In this document: in pieces, positions 32,843 to 32,901 of the stretch | Layout: each line of letters starts with the position of its first letter | Numbering within the stretch: the stretch's first letter is position 1 | Origin: an uncultured Muribaculaceae bacterium | GTDB lineage: Bacteria > Bacteroidota > Bacteroidia > Bacteroidales > Muribaculaceae | Assembly: GCA_910578365.1 (NCBI GenBank) | Contig: CAJTRC010000021.1 | Location: forward strand, 1 to 32,901 | Length of the DNA stretch: 32,901 nt | Direction: 5' to 3' | Position numbers and translations under genes: made by a program | The notes under the pieces: model-generated | Databases searched by the model: none | Told to the model about the DNA's origin: nothing | What the model saw: the letters and a program-made list of their open reading frames with translations, nothing else

Positions 32843-32901
32843 CAGTCAGAGGGTTGAAGAGGAAACAGGCTCTGCTGGGGAGCAACCTGTCAGCAATAGA
32901 C

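Noticed and set aside
32850..32901. Possible cobalamin-type riboswitch start at the right edge
   Set aside because: Some purine-rich blocks are suggestive, but the diagnostic conserved boxes are not visible in the 50 bp available.
1..32901. CRISPR arrays, tRNA and rRNA genes, integrases or a defence island
   Set aside because: Scanned by eye on both strands; no regular repeat-spacer array, no tRNA-like arm motifs, and no second mobile gene besides the IS transposase.

Overview
The window is chromosomal DNA from a member of the Bacteroidota, most likely order Bacteroidales. The evidence is the recurrent promoter form TTTG-N19/20-TAnnTTTG, a SusC/RagA-like plug-and-barrel outer membrane protein, the gene order coaX / outer membrane protein / lptC / CNNM-CBS (GldE-like) protein, a short Bacteroidota-type Pgi and ATP-type PEP carboxykinase. 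A Muribaculaceae-like gut bacterium is a guess from the roughly balanced GC content and codon style; no rRNA is present to test it. No tRNA, rRNA or CRISPR was seen.

Layout. Positions 1-348 hold the possible edge of a leftward gene and a perfect 28-bp palindrome, followed by a large outer membrane beta-barrel gene (349-3132). An IS1634-type (IS4 superfamily) insertion sequence, 3258-5211, lies between that gene and a DegT-family aminotransferase gene (5381-6646). It is flanked by two identical 136-bp direct repeats (3122-3257 and 5212-5347), read as an unusually long target-site duplication. Next come a WG-repeat lipoprotein and a DUF2851 protein. They converge on a leftward block, in order of transcription: HTH protein, TolB-like beta-propeller, small barrel protein, pgi, coaX, outer membrane protein, lptC, GldE-like protein. 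At 16856-17664 there is a decayed zone with an internally deleted polysaccharide deacetylase pseudogene and an orphan promoter. corA and a uridine-kinase-like gene are divergent; the kinase is followed by a TPR gene. That pair converges on a leftward translation/nucleotide operon pyrH-frr-HAD-ribF. Divergent from pyrH is cstA, then manC, argS, a Bax-inhibitor-1 homologue, a MATE transporter and pckA. pckA ends at a strong terminator and is followed by about 370 bp without a convincing protein gene that looks like structured RNA and promoter sequence.

Most genes are housekeeping: envelope biogenesis (LptC and barrel proteins), CoA, flavin and pyrimidine-nucleotide supply, ribosome recycling, arginine charging, GDP-mannose supply and gluconeogenesis. 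No defence island or complete novel multi-gene system is evident. The most interesting non-housekeeping items are the insertion sequence with its long duplication, which splits and regenerates the aminotransferase promoter; the deleted deacetylase gene that keeps a consensus promoter; an orphan promoter with a perfect Shine-Dalgarno sequence; the 28-bp palindrome; and the candidate RNA after pckA.
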